NCBI RefSeq assembly: GCF_013373865.1
Contig: NC_050471.1
Location: forward strand, 9,630,050 to 9,694,049
Source: Monomorium pharaonis
Lineage: Eukaryota > Arthropoda > Insecta > Hymenoptera > Formicidae
DNA: 64,000 nt
Reading direction: 5' to 3'
Part shown: in pieces, positions 48,101-62,801 of the stretch
How positions within the stretch are numbered: the stretch's first letter is position 1
How the letters are laid out: every line of letters begins with the position of its first letter
Program-made: the position numbers and the translations under genes
The notes under the pieces: generated by a model
The model's database searches: none
What the model was told of the DNA's origin: nothing
The model's input: only the letters and a program-made list of their open reading frames with translations

Positions 48101-51003
48101 ACTTCTCAATTATATATTTTGTAATATTTTTTAGGTAATATAATTTAATTCTTTTATATGCAAAGAAATATATTAAGAATCTTGTTTAATAGAATTAGAA
48201 TCGATGAAAATAGTTTTATATTGTTATATTAATTCTTTGTAATAAGAAAGGATATATTTTCAGAAAATGTTATTTTTACGTCCCAAAATTTAATTATTAT
48301 TAAAAAATTTCTTAAAATTTATTTTTTGATAAAAACACATTTTCAGCTTTATTTAAAAAAATGTTAAACAGGAATCTTTTATAGAATTTTCTATTAGGAT
48401 CTAAATTTAAGTGATTTCTTTAGAAGTTTTAAAACTGGAAAGATTTTTTTGAAATTTGACTTGAAAACTGTGTTCAAATAAATTATTGCTGTTTTTTTAA
48501 TATCTCAAACAAATCAACCTTTCTTGATTAACGTGTTTAGACTTTTGCATATTGATTAATGATAATTTTATATGGATAAAATCACAAATAAATGCAAAAA
48601 TATTATTATAAAAATTTGCAATATTTTATATTTATTTGTTATCAATTTAAGTTGATTAAAAATTATATGAATATAAATTTTCTACAATTGTTTATATTTC
48701 TGCATTTGTAAAATTTGGATATTACATATTATTAAGTTTTTAATTATTTTAATGATTAGATAAGTTATATATATATATTTTTTTTTTTAATTTAGGTAGC
48801 ACAATATATTGGAGAAATTTGTCGTTTTCTCCTTACAGTCTCACCAAACAAGTATGATACAATGCATAAAGTGCGTCTAATGTTCGGAAACGGTATGAGA
48901 CCGCAAATTTGGGAATCTTTTGTTAAGAGATTTGGCGTGAAACAAATAGGAGAATTTTATGGAGCCACTGAAGGAAATTCAAATCTCGGTAACTCAATCT
49001 TTTTCTTTGCCAAACTTTACATTTAATCTTGAAGAATTTTTATTAAATTCAAATACATCTAAAATAAATTTTAACACAAATAATAAATATTTTTTTGTAT
49101 TAGTAATAAATTTAACTTTATGGAAAAAAAAATTTTTGACGAACGAATACTAAAATCTTTTTGAATTAATAATTATTTAATAATTATTTAAGTTAGCAAG
49201 AACTATTGGCATACGATTTTACAATTGCCAAGTATACAGTTATTTTCATAAATTTATATTTACATGATTTGCAGTTAATATTGATAATAAAATTGGTGCT
49301 GTTGGTTTTATACCAAGATATGCTAGCTATTTGTATCCAGTTGCATTGGTGAAAATTGATGAAGAAACAGGGGAAATATTGAGAGGACCAGATGGATTTT
49401 GCATACCCTGTAAACCTGGTATGTATCATCGAAATTTTATGTTGTACGCAAATTCGTGCGAGATGCCGTGTTGTGGATTAAGCACTTCTAAGTGCGCGTA
49501 TGTACTTAATAAAAATAATAAATTATACATAATACTCTATAATCTATAATATATAATTAAGTTATATAATCTATATTACATATTATTTTTAATACAATTA
49601 TATTATTTGCAGGTGAGCCAGGTGTTTTTGTGGGTAAAATTAATCCAAAGAAAGTGGTAAATGACTTCACTGGCTACGCAGATAAAAAGGCTTCAGAGAA
49701 AAAAATTATTCATGATGTCTTTGAGAAAGGCGATCGGGTCTTCAATTCTGGTCAGTAATAACATAAAACCGCAGTTTATTTATATAATTTATCAGGAACA
49801 ATAATATAATTTAAATACATTTTTTACAGGTGATATTTTAGTGATGGATGAACTCGGATACTTTTATTTTAAAGACAGAACTGGTGATACATTCAGGCAT
49901 GTAGATACCCGATTATTAGTAATAATACACATTTCGTTAGACTTATTTAAAAATTATTAAATTGTCATTTAATATTTTTTAAAATAATACCAGCAAATAG
50001 ATACGAATTTCACTAATTACATTATGTTATTTAAAATTAAAATAGGTGGCGAGGTGAAAATGTTGCTACTTCGGAAGTGGAGGCTGTTATAAGCAATGTG
50101 ATAGGTCTCAAAGACGCAACTGTATTTGGTGTTGAGGTAAACAATATATAATTAAATTATTATTTATAATTTAGAATCGATTTTGCCTGAAAATAAAAAA
50201 AAACGCGAATAATAAAGTATAGTATTAACAAGTATTAATTTTTATATTGAATCTCAGAATCGTCTGAATCTCAGAATAAAATATTACTTTAAAAATGAAA
50301 ATTAAGCTTGTGCGTTCTAGTCATTTGCCACTCTCATAAGAATCAAAATTTAATTCTACAGAGCTGAATAGGATTTTATAGGAATGAATTTTGACTCTTG
50401 TTAGAGTGGCAAATTACTATAATGTGCATCAGTTTAATTTTTACTTTTTAGAGTCATATTTTACTTTATGAAATTTAGAGAGTAAACAATTGTTTTAAAG
50501 AAAATGTTATAAATTAATGTCTCTTATTATGTATAATTATGCATTTAGGTGCCAGGCAATGAAGGTAAAGCAGGAATGGCAGCTATATATGATCCAGAAA
50601 ATTCCTTGGACTTAAAAGGACTGGTAGGAAAGTTGAAGAAAGTTTTGCCAAATTATGCTATACCTCGCTTTATTCGTATCCTGTCAGAACTGCCAATGAC
50701 TGGTAAATTCTACAGATTTATTTTTGACATTTTAAATCAAATTATATTTATAATATATTAACTAATTTTGATTTTGCGCACAGGAACATTCAAATTAAAA
50801 AAGAAAGATCTCGAAAAAGATGCTTTTGATATTAAAAAGGTAAGTTCTGTTTTACTTATTCTAATCCTTAAAATAAAAGTGATAGTTACAAAAACATTAA
50901 TTTGCAGGTTAAAGATCCCATTTATTTTCTTAACAATAATACTTTCATAAGAATGACTGATGAACACTATAATAACATTGTCGCAGAAAAAATCCAATTA
51001 TAA
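40562..51003 (+). CDS. Fatp: Fatty acid transport protein (SLC27/FATP, very-long-chain acyl-CoA synthetase)
   Basis: Thirteen coding exons: 40562-40686, 44222-44372, 45188-45425, 46161-46392, 47041-47242, 48796-48988, 49275-49418, 49613-49750, 49830-49896, 50046-50136, 50549-50702, 50784-50839 and 50908-51003. They total 1887 bases, giving 628 residues, close to human FATP4. It has an N-terminal membrane segment (about 5-24, FVITALSLLLGGFLL), the AMP-binding signature YTSGTTGMPK (232-241), GEFYGATE (368-375), and the FATP/VLACS motif GDTFRWRGENV (493-503). The enzyme couples fatty-acid uptake to ATP-dependent CoA activation at ER or plasma membrane. The first exon was found by joining its phase-2 end (LPRDI) to exon 2 (GAFRFFKVNLR). 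Intron 9 uses a GC donor; the others are GT-AG. Closest to the FATP1/FATP4 group. Confidence 0.95.
40921..40984. repeat. Compound CA/GT repeat forming an inverted pair
   Basis: A (CA)n run is followed by a (GT)n run within about 60 bases in FATP intron 1, so the two halves can pair as a hairpin. Confidence 0.85.
42213..42232. repeat. GC-only hairpin in AT-rich intron
   Basis: Reads AGCGCGCGCAAAGCGCGCGT: an eight-base GC stem with a short loop inside very AT-rich FATP intron 1. A related GGCGCGCGCGTCACGC patch occurs about 650 bases downstream, near 42861-42876. Confidence 0.7.
45146..45176. repeat. (AT)n microsatellite
   Basis: About 15 AT units just upstream of the FATP exon 3 acceptor, within its intron 2. 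Confidence 0.9.
50311..50428 (+). mobile_element. Palindromic MITE, family E
   Basis: A ~118-bp element in FATP intron 10. The arms share ATTTGCCACTCT and AGARTCAAAATT in inverted orientation. It is non-coding and a single copy here. Confidence 0.75.
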
Positions 51004-51511
51004 TCCTTCTTCGTGGCTTTCTTAGGAAGAAACATCCTTTTTAAAACAGGATTTATTAATTAAAATAGGATTTGGATTTAGAATAAAACATTTTTTACGT
51101 TTACTATTATGTTTCCAGTGTTGGTTAAGCTATATTCAGTGATCATTATTTTGTGGACCAATAAACTATTGTACGTGTTTTCTTTCGTAAACGTGCACGT
51201 GTGTGAACAAGCACGTTTGTTGTTCCAAAGAAAACACGAAATATTTTCCATTATTAACATATTAGCTATATGTATATATAGAATAATCATGAGTGATATT
51301 TTACAATTTATGAATTATTCATATATCAGGTTCATGACAATGTAAACAAATATATGCTAGTGTAAATTTCAAAATAACATAATAGACGATATCCTAATAA
51401 GATATACGTGAAATCCACGTTTCTATATGGATTTCACGTAGATTCAACGTAGATTTTATGTACTGTTTTATTGGGGTAATTTTACTCGATGTTAAAAAAA
51501 TGAAAGAGAGA

Positions 51512-51543
<32 letters not shown>

Positions 51544-54486
51544 TATATTTTTGAAAATTAAATATAAAAAGATAAAGTTTAATATAGTTATACAACATTT
51601 TTTATATTGCATTCCTCGTCTAATTTAAGTAAATTTAGAAAGATTAAGCGTGTTTATTTGTATTTGCAAATTTGTAATATTAAATTTGTTATTAAAGATT
51701 TATAGCAATTTCGTTGAATAGTTACATTATAATAAAAAAATTTTAATAAAAAAAATAATATAATGCAAGGATCTTAATGCATATAAATGAAATAATATAA
51801 TGTAGATATTTTAACGGATATAAGAATGAGAAATAACAGCAAAAACAGTAAAAAAATTAATATTTTGTTTAAATTGCATTGTTAATTACATATTTTATTA
51901 AGTTTCTGAGCTACAATTATTTATTTGATAAAATTTACATATATTGTGCTGTAAATAATTGAGGATAAGCTTTAAATTGAAATATCAAAAATCTGCACAA
52001 ACGTAACTGTCGATATTTTGTTTTCTTCCTGTAAATAAAGATTTATACACAAAATTATGTATAAAATTATGTATAATATCGACATAATTATTATAATATA
52101 AGTTATTTGTAATGTTAATATAAGTTATTATACATTTATATTATTATTTATTATTTGACGCGGAGACGTCAAATTAAGTTTTAATATAAATTTTTTGATA
52201 TTTTTTATATCAAAATAAAAATATAAAAGTATCCTTATACAATTGCAAATTATAACGTATAATTAATATTACATTATATTACGAATAAAAAGTGTCTGTC
52301 TACATAGCAACAAAATTTTTATGTTTCTTTATAAATTTAATTTTTGTAAAATAATACTAGAAAAATAGCTTGGTATCGACTGTAAGATTTCGATTTTATG
52401 CGCGATCCATGTCTATTTTGTAATTCTTATTATCTAATTTTTACTATATATAAGTAGCATATATATGTTTTTATTTAAGATAGGTAAGGTTTAAATTAAT
52501 ATAAAGATTAATTATTTACACATTTATTTTTGTTACTCTGTACTATTAACAAATGACAATATTTTTAGTCCTTGTAAAGATATAATATGTATATATACTT
52601 AAAGATAATATTTCGTAAAAATTGTTGTAACATCTATTTTGGAAAATGTATGATCGTTACATAAATAAAAGAAATTTATTCATGATAAAAAATGATGGAA
52701 AGAATTTGATTTAGAAATATTTTGAGTATGATTGTATACGAAATTATAGTCATAAATAAAGCAATCTTATCTTATTCTGACTGGTGAGTTTTAGATTATG
52801 TACATTAAAAAATCCTTGAAACGTTTTATCAGATAACTAAACTTTTCCACTGTAGAAACAAATTTAATATTAGAAATATTTTCTTGCTAAATCTTAATGT
52901 TTAAGAAATGTTAGAGATTTTATTTTATTAACACATTAAAACACAATTCTAATGTAATGTATAAGTGTGTAGATGTATTTTTAAGTTAATTTAAATAACA
53001 TTTAAAAGATTTGTAATTATAAAATTGATAGCATCTTATTTTTTAATGGAAAGATTATGTTAAAATAATAAAAAGATTATGCTTATAAATATATTACTTT
53101 TTGTACACCCGATATATTGTCTGGAGCGGCTTGTATTTTGTGCGCAGTCTCTTCATCAGTGATACTCATTGTAATCAATTTTGAATTATTTTTATGTAAC
53201 ATGTATTTTACAATAATTTTTAATTATATTATAATTATATATTAATAAGTGAAGCATTTTATTAATTTTTTCGATATTCTAAAATTTTTGTCTATTAAAT
53301 AATTTTTAAATAAATACATAACCAAAAAAATCAATTTAATTAAAAAATAGTATTGTATTTTATGGAATAATATAAATTGCTATTTTTTCTAGTATATATA
53401 TATATAATAACAGAAAAAAAATGTATATATAATTCTTGCGATTTTATGCAATTTTTTGTATTATTTATTATTGGAAAATTTTCTTTAATCCAATCGTGTT
53501 TATAATAGAAACGTAATAAATTTGCTTCCTACAATTAAATTTTAAATTAAACATTGTTATATGCAATTATGTAATGTACTAACTTTACTAGTTGAGTTTT
53601 GATTGAGAACCTTCACATGGAAGTCTTGATGTTGATATTCCTCGTGCTCCCTACTAGTGGCAGTTGCTCCAATATTACAGACTGGTGCTGTAGAACCACT
53701 GTCGCTGAAAACAGATATAAATGTAGTGTCAAGAAGATATTAGTGATATATTATTGTGTGATATGTATTGATCGCTATTTCTACGTGATATTATTGTGTT
53801 ATAACAAAATTGCATATCATAGCAGTAATTATTATTATCGACAGTGGTATTTTTCTGACGTGTTAATGTAGACTATGTAGAAATACAGCTGACGTAAAAA
53901 TACTGAGTACTTTATTTACGCATTAAAACTAATATATTCTATTTTAACACAATTTTTATTTTATATATATAAGCATCAATGTAAAATATTAAAAAAAAAA
54001 TTTTTTTTAATATGTAGTAATCTTAAGTAATTTATATTTGTTTAACGTTATACGATTTTGTTTTAATATTTATATTTCATAAATAAAGATATTCCCAAAA
54101 GGAGAATATCCGTTTTATCATACATTCGAAATACATATATATTGTGTTAAAAGCGAAAAAAATACACTCCTAAAATGTTTTATTAAATATAATTAAATCT
54201 TTTCTTATGCAAATATTGATTAGTTTTCTTATCAGAAAAGCTATTTTAATTTATCATTTTATATTATTCTTCTCATATAAACAAATGATGATACTATTAT
54301 ATTGTAAAATAAAACGTGAATTTTAAGATAGAAGAATTAGACTATTTTAAGATTATTTTAAATACGGCATTAACATTAAAATAATGAATAAAGAAACATT
54401 CTAATTTGCATAAAGTAATCTATGAAATAAATTGTTTATAGTATAACATGTTAAACTTTTGTTATTAGTTTTATCCACGGCCAACA
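51004..54486. other. AT-rich intergenic DNA between FATP and 5-oxoprolinase
   Basis: The first few hundred bases are probably the FATP 3' UTR, with AATAAA-type hexamers near 51080 and 51160. A 13-bp perfect hairpin lies at 51405-51440 and a GA microsatellite at 51519-51542. An ORF at 53617-53871 starts with a hydrophobic leader but lacks support. A splice acceptor (TTATTAG, ending about 54468) before the 5-oxoprolinase ATG suggests an upstream non-coding exon somewhere in this interval. Confidence 0.55.
51519..51542. repeat. (GA)n microsatellite
   Basis: About 12 GA units in the region downstream of FATP. Confidence 0.9.
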
Positions 54487-57400
54487 ATGGGAGACGATAA
54501 ATTCCAATTCTCTATAGATCGTGGAGGCACGTTCACTGATATATACGCTAGATGCCCTAAAGGCAAAATCCGAGTTATGAAATTACTCTCGGTAGATCCT
54601 AGTAATTATAACGACGCGCCGACAGAAGGCATTCGTAGAATATTAACAGAGGTACGTTATAAACAATTAAAATTTGTGAAAATATAGTTTTATAATTATT
54701 ATACAATTTGTAATTTATTAACAAAATTTGTTAGGGATAGGAAGTAACATTCTTTCTATTTTTAAAATTATTTTTCTTTACTACGACAATAGATTGTAAC
54801 CAGTAATTTGTAAGAAATAATTTGTAAAAAATTAAGTATTAATGTAATTAAAAAAGTTACATGAAAAAATCAGTGAGCAAAGATATAGATAATATCACAT
54901 ATAAAATAGGATAATTGGGATATGTAGATATAATATTTTATAAAGTTTTTGTAAAAAAAATAGTTTTAACATTTTAAATTTATAATTATATGTGTGTTTA
55001 TTGATTTCAGGAAACTGGCGTCAAAATAAATGGCGCAATTGACACTTTTAATATAGAATGGATTAGAATGGGAACGACGGTCGCCACTAATGCGCTGTTG
55101 GAAAGAAAAGGCGCGAAAATGGCCTTATTAACAAATGAAGGTTTTACGGATCTTTTATACATCGGTAATCAGTCTCGGCCAAATATTTTCGATTTGGTTC
55201 GTATAGAATTCATCAAATATTGTATTCACATTTAAAGTAATGTTACAGATTGTAACGTTACTTATAGTGCAGAATTAAATTTTTGCTAAAATTTATTATT
55301 GATGTTAAAATTATAACTGATCTAAAATATTATTAAAAATAACTTTTAATAAATTTGGGGGGGAGTTATTTTGACACTACATTTTAATGTCATGATATTT
55401 GTTCTGCTTGGGAATTCTATTATTTTATATAATAATTTTTTATAAACAATATTTACAGGAAATAGTAATGCCACAGGTTTTATACCAATATGTAATAGGA
55501 GTAAAATGTAGAGTAATTCCCGCTCTGCCGGAAAGTTGTCGTATGGAAAATCAGTCGTGGCGAAAAGTGAAAGGTTCTACCGGTGAGGATCTGTTTGTTA
55601 TTCAAGAACTCGATGAGGCACAATTGAAGGAAGATTTGAAGACACTTCGTAATCTCGGAATAGACAGTCTCGCTGTCGTTCTGGCACATAGCTACACGTT
55701 AGTAAAATACAAATGCATCTGTTTGAAGAAACTAAAATTTGGAAATTTTTAAAAGTTTGAATCAAAAGTAACTTGAAAAAATGTTTTGAAGAATATTTTT
55801 TAAGAGCATGCTCTGCTTATGATGCTTATTTTAATCTTTCAATTATATACTTATTCGAATTTTACTATTGCATTTATATTGATATAGTTATGCGGACCAT
55901 GAGATCAGAGTTGGTGAATTAGCACGAGAAGCAGGTTTTCCTCAAATATCTCTTTCCCACGAGGTGATGCCGATGACAAGAATGGTTCCTAGAGGCTTTA
56001 CAACGTGTGTAGATGCTTACTTGACGCCACACATTAAAAATTACTTACAAGTAATGTTATCTTTATATTACGTATATGAAATTGGAGTTATTTTATAATT
56101 ACCTGTAAAATTCTTTTTATTTCTTTTCCTTTTTTTTAAGAATAATAATTAAAAAATATATTTAAACATATTTCTAAACTATAATGAATATTTTTATAGG
56201 CTTTCTCTTCAGGATTTAAAGATAACTTAAAGGATGTGAATGTATTGTTTATGCAGAGCGACGGCGGATTAACACCTATGAATTCGTAATTATAAAAAAG
56301 TTTTTATTATTTTGAGTATATTTTTTTCATATTATTGTATAAAGTTAAGCAACATTATATTTTGTTGTTACATTAAAGTTTTAATGGATCGCGTGCTATA
56401 CTTTCTGGACCAGCTGGTGGCGTCGTTGGATACACGATGACGACTTATGGAAAGGAGACTGATTTACCAGTGATCGGATTCGACATGGGCGGTACATCGA
56501 CTGATGTAAGTCGATACGGAGGAAGTTACGAGCATGTTTATGAGAGCACCACAGCAGGCATTACTATACAAGCTCCGCAGGTATCATTCTTCTTTATCAA
56601 AAATATTATTCGTAGATTTGAAATACATATCGGCTTCTTTGGATTTTCTAAAAATATTAATTTGCGTGCGTTTTTTCACGAAGAGAGTATTTTACTGAAA
56701 TAAGAAAAATTGGGTTAAAGTTGGATGTCAATACTGTTGCGGCGGGAGGTGGATCGATGCTTTTCTTCAGGTCAGGTCTCTTCGAAGTTGGGCCTGAGAG
56801 CGCAGGGGCCCATCCTGGACCTGCGTGTTACAAAAAAGATGGCCCGCTGACTGTGACGGATGCCAATCTCGCTCTAGGTCGTCTGCTGCCTGAATACTTT
56901 CCTCAAATTTTTGGACCAGAGGAAAATGAGCCTCTCGACGTATCTCGTACGTTGAGTATGTTTGCAACACTTACCTACGAGGTAATTTTCTTCACACTGC
57001 GCAAAAAATATTTATAAAAACATTTAGTTACATTTAGTCTTATATTTTGTAAAAAAATAAATCTTTAACTCGAGAAAAAATAGTTTACGTTACTTTAAAT
57101 TTACATATTACATGTCACAGATCAATGAATTTCTAAAGAAGGATGAATTAATGTCGGTTGATGAGGTAGCAATGGGATTTATCAGAGTCGCCAATGAGAC
57201 CATGTGCAGACCGATTCGTGCTCTAACACAAGTATGATTAAATCAAGTTTATATTTTTATTTATATATAATTTTTCTATGTAATGCAGTCGTGTTGCTAT
57301 TAATACATGAATATACATTTTAAAAAATTTATTTTCAATTATACATGGTAATTGTGAAACAACATGGAAATATAGAATTTGAAGAATTACTAAAATTAGT

Positions 57401-60400
57401 AAAATTTAATAAAAAGATGTACTAAAATTTTTTGAAATCTATATTGTCCCATAACTAATATGATTTTGAAGATAGATTCTAAGAGAAAATTCCGTTATGT
57501 ATAACATATTTTGTAATTGTTCTAATATTATTTCCTTTTTTTTTTTGAAATAGGCAAAGGGTTATGACACTTCGCGTCATGTTCTTGCGTGTTTTGGCGG
57601 CGCCGGCGGACAGCATGCTTGTGCAATTGCTCGATCGTTGGGCATAAGCACGGTTTTTGTCCATAAGTATGCCGGTATTTTGTCAGCTTATGGAATGGCA
57701 TTGGCAGATGTTGTTGAAGAAGCACAAGAACCAAGCGCCGAAATTTACAATTATGGTAATTTACAATAAACTGAGGATTCTCTTTAATTATCTCTGCGAT
57801 CTTTCATATTACTATTCTTTCCGCGTCTGCAGAAAGTTTCACCCGTTTGGATGATCGTTTGGACGTGATGGAAGCCAAAGTTAGAAGTAGACTTCGCGCA
57901 CAAGGATTTGCTGATTCTCAAATAAAAACGGAACCATTTCTGCACTTACGTTACGAGGGTACTGACTGCGCTTTAATGTGCACTCCAGCAAGTCAGAATT
58001 CAATGACCACCACCACCAGGCATGGAGACTTCCTCGCTACTTTCCTAGAAAGGTGAGCGTTTGATTTAAAAGCAAAATTCTCTATTTAATTATTTACAAT
58101 TTTTTTTTCTCAATTATAATTAGATACAAGACGGAGTTTGGTTTTACGATACCAGATCGCAAGATTTTAGTTGATGATGTGAGAATTAGAGGAACTGGGA
58201 AAACTGAAACTCCACAGGATCCCAGATTGTCTCCTTCACAAACTTCACCAAAAGCTGAAAAGGTATATTTCCAAATTAAATTCGATTAAATAATATTGAA
58301 TCTTCTTATTACTAATCAAGGTAAATTCTAAAATTTTGAAAATATGAATTTGTTTAGACCACTATGGTGTACTTCGAAGGTGGCTATCAAGAAACAGGCG
58401 TCTATCAGTTACATTCATTATCCCCTAAAGATATTTTACACGGTCCCGTTATTATCATGGATAATTTGAGCACGCTTTTAGTGGAGCCAGACTGTACCGC
58501 GGAAATCACTTCCCGCGGTGATGTAAAAATTACGATTGGACAGGGTCAGCGAACGAAAGTCACCACGGATCTCGACAGTATTCAGCTCAGTATTTTTTCA
58601 CATCGTTTCATGAGCATTGCAGAACAAATGGGTCGGTATGTGCATTGAAATAAATAATTTTAAATATATTTTTTAATGTTGTTTTAATTGCAATGTAATA
58701 TTTGTGTTTTCAATTTTTGGCAGAGTACTTCAAAGAACTTCGATTTCTACTAATATCAAAGAACGATTGGACTTCTCATGCGCGATTTTCGGTCCTGACG
58801 GTGGTCTTGTTTCAAATGCACCTCATATCCCGGTGCATCTGGGTGCCATGCAAGAAACCGTGCAATACCAGATGAAAGTATTCAATGGCAAGTTTACGCC
58901 AGGAGACGTCATTCTTGCTAATCATCCATTGGCAGGCGGTTCCCATCTTCCAGATTTGACAGTTATCACGCCAGTGTTTTACAGGTTTGTGTATTTCCTG
59001 TGCTCTACATAAAAGAGATTATTTTAAGAAAACATTATATTAATGCCCTATTTATTACACTACTCTAACAAGAAAAGAAATCAAAAGATATTTTAAAATT
59101 TATTAACTTAATTTTTTTGTATGTATATATGTATACTTCATAGAGATGTGCCTACACCGGTATTCTTCGTAGCCAGCAGAGGTCATCATGCTGATATTGG
59201 TGGTATCACGCCAGGCTCCATGCCACCGCATTCAACAAGTTTAAGTCAGGTATGCGATTTCCGAATAAATTTTAAAAGAATTATATATTTTTATGTATGA
59301 AAGTTATACTTTTTATAGGAAGGCGCTGTTTTCAAAAGTTTTCTGCTGGTACATAAAGGAATATTCCGAGAAAAGGAACTAACAGATGCTTTGATGGCAC
59401 CTGGAAAAATACCGGGAAGTTCGGGAACCAGAAACCTTTTGAACAACATCAGTGATCTTAAAGCTCAGATCGCAGCAAATAAAAAAGTAACCTTTATATA
59501 ATTATAAATAAAATATATATAATTATAAATTAATAAATAAAAAACATGGAATTTAAATAAAATTTATTCAAATTCATTGCTATTTACTAGGCTAAATATA
59601 TTTTTATATACATAATGTGTTTTTCTTTTCTGCAAGGGTTTTCAACTAGTAAATGAACTAATTGATGTATACAGTCTTGAAGTAGTTCAAGCATACATGG
59701 ATTATATTCAACACAATGCTGAAGTCGCTGTTCGAGAAATGTTGAAATCAATTGGCACGAAGATTAAAAAGCAAAGAGGAAAGGAAACTGATATCAGTGC
59801 TATTGATTATCTTGATAACGGTAGTCCTATCAAATTACACGTTGATCTTGATATAAACAAGGGCGAAGCGGTTTTCGATTTTAGGTATGTTTTAAATTAA
59901 TACTTGAAAATTAGTTTCTTTATTTTATTGCTTTTCTAAACGGTGACATTTTTTTCTTCCATAAATAATAATTATTAAAAAGTACAATAATTTTCTCATT
60001 GTTTCTTGAAAAATTTTATGCTATATAATTCAAGGGCTTGTTGTAACAGTAGGTTAATTCATATTTTGTAAAAACAAAGAAAATAAACTTTTTAAAGACA
60101 TTCATAAGACAGACCAGATGGTCCATATCGCAATAAATTAAGCAATAACAGATATCTTTTAAATATGCTCATTATTGCAGTCCTTTAATTTCAAATACAA
60201 TTGACAAGACAATACATTATGGCATTCTAAATTTGCAGTGGAACGGGTTGTGAAGTATGGGGTAATTGCAACGCTCCGCGCGCTATAACTTTGTCTGCTA
60301 TAATTTATTGTTTGAGATGTATGGTTAATCGAAACATACCTTTAAATCAGGTAATATCTCTTTTGATCTTCTTAATATCTTTTAGATTTCTAACAATAAA

Positions 60401-62765
60401 TTTGAATTGATATTATCCCGATGTTTTCTGTAGGGTTGTTTGAAGCCTGTAAAAATAATTATCCCTGAAGGATCATTACTTGATCCCTCGGATGATGCTG
60501 CCGTAGTGGGCGGCAACGTCTTGACATCTCAGCGTATTGTTGACGTAATTTTGGCAGCTTTCGAAATTTGTGCGGCTTCTCAGGGTTGTATGAATAACGT
60601 TACCCTTGGCACTGAGGAATGGGGTTATTACGAAACAGTTGCCGGTGGCAGTGGAGCAGTAAGAAGAAAAGATTATAAGATAATATATTACCCTTGAAAT
60701 AAGTTGTGATTAATAAATTATATAAATTATATAAATCATTAATTTAAAAAAGGTCTGAATTTTATAAAATTAGAAAATATAGTAATTTCATTAACTTGAT
60801 TAAATTATTATAATTAGTATTCTTTTAATATCGTAAAAATTAATGTAAGATAAAAAAGATGTAACACGCATCTTATATTTTATTTAAGCTTGACGGTACA
60901 TTACATACATATTTCTTTAGTAAACATATTTGTGTTTCTTTAGGGACCAACATGGCACGGCAGAAGTGCCGTTCATACGCACATGACGAATACGAGAATC
61001 ACAGATCCAGAAATACTGGAGCTTCGCTATCCAATTATACTAAACCGCTTCTCCATTCGATTCGGAAGTGGTGGTAATGGAGCGTATATCGGTGGCGATG
61101 GTGCTATACGTGAAATGATATTTAGGTGATTAAATGCTATTAAATGAAATGATGCGCCGCAAGTTTCAAATTTCTACAGTGTTATAGCTATTTATATAAA
61201 ATTTTTTAAATATATTAAAAAGTTGTTTTGAAGATAATAAAAAATAACTATTAGCAAATAAGTTTTACGTTTTACTTTTAAATTTTTTTAAATATTTGTT
61301 TGCAGAGCTCCAATGACTTTATCTGTATTAACCGAGCGGAGAGTGTATCATCCGCCTGGACATAATGGTGGTGAGGCTGGAGCGTGTGGTTTAAATATTT
61401 TGGTGCGAGCTGATGGCAGACGGATTAATTTAGGCCCGAAAGCTGCCGTTCCAGTTTATGCGGGGGTAAGTAATTTTAAATAACATCTTTTTTTGCAAAA
61501 AGCCAATATATTTTACAAGTTTTATTAAAAAAGTAATATAATCAAAAGTATTAGAATAAATTATATCAACTTATTTTTATTTCCCTTATTTCTCGGAAAT
61601 TAAACATTGCATTTGTATTAATACTGATAAATATTTGATTTGTTTAGATAATTAAAGAAAAAAGATTTTAATTTATATGTTCACGCTTTTTTAAACGTAA
61701 GATTTACTAAAAACGAATCTAAGTTAAACATGTCTTGTGTTATCTAAATTAAAATTTTTACGATTACGTAATAATTATTGTTTAATTATTTTTTAATTAC
61801 AATGTTAAGTAATATTTATATGTATATGGATATAAAGATATTTTTTAAATAATTTATTTTATCTTTTAAATAAAAAGTTTGTTTTATTAAGTAGTATCTA
61901 ATTCAGCAGTAAATAATAAATGTATATTTAGTTAAAAGAACATTTAAAAGTGTACAAAAGGCGCTAATATCCTTTTTGTTTTAACATATTTCTAAGAAAC
62001 ATCTTTATGTGTTTAATACTTTTAATACTTTTAATACTTTTAATACTTTTTATTATATGTAGTTTTTTAAAAATGTGTTAATACAAATACAAAGTCTATT
62101 TTAAAATGCGTATTATAATTAAGTAGTAAATTATAAATATATTAAATATTTAATTGGTTCTTTTATTGATTTTTAGTACAGATAATTTTTAAAGACTATG
62201 TATGCAAATGTGATTGCATTTTACTTTTACACCATGTGATTTATGCTATAAATCTCAATTAATATGCGATATGATTTTACGGCAAGGAAGAGAATGCAAT
62301 TTTCCAAAAATTTTAATGACATTATTTTGCGGTACGGTATTGCTTCGTAGTTTCGATGGAATAGTTTGCAGTAGTTTAGTCAAAAGTTGACTATATAGGC
62401 GTGCAAAAAGCCGCGCGTAACATGATCATTCCTCGTTGCTTGTCTCTTCTCAGCACATTCAATAATTATAAACTCGTAATTTAATAATAATGAATTCACA
62501 GTCGGCGATTGTCTGAAATACAATATATGTATTTACATCTGCTAAAGACATATTAAATATTAAAGCATGTTAGAAACATATATAACAGAATATATCCTTA
62601 TTTGTAATAACATTAAATGCATAATGGTAATATGAATTTTACATGCAAAGAGCCATTGTTTACATTTAAAAAATTTTATACGTATATAACATACGCATTT
62701 TATCTCAAGTATAATAAAATTATAAAATTAAGTTATAAAAACGTTGGTTGAAAAAATTAACATTA

Positions 62766-62801
<36 letters not shown>

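Noticed and set aside
55399..55458. Apparent N-terminal extension of 5-oxoprolinase exon 3 (frame open to the left)
   Set aside because: This is intron sequence. The acceptor ATTTACAG ending at 55458 gives the correct phase and continuity with exon 2.
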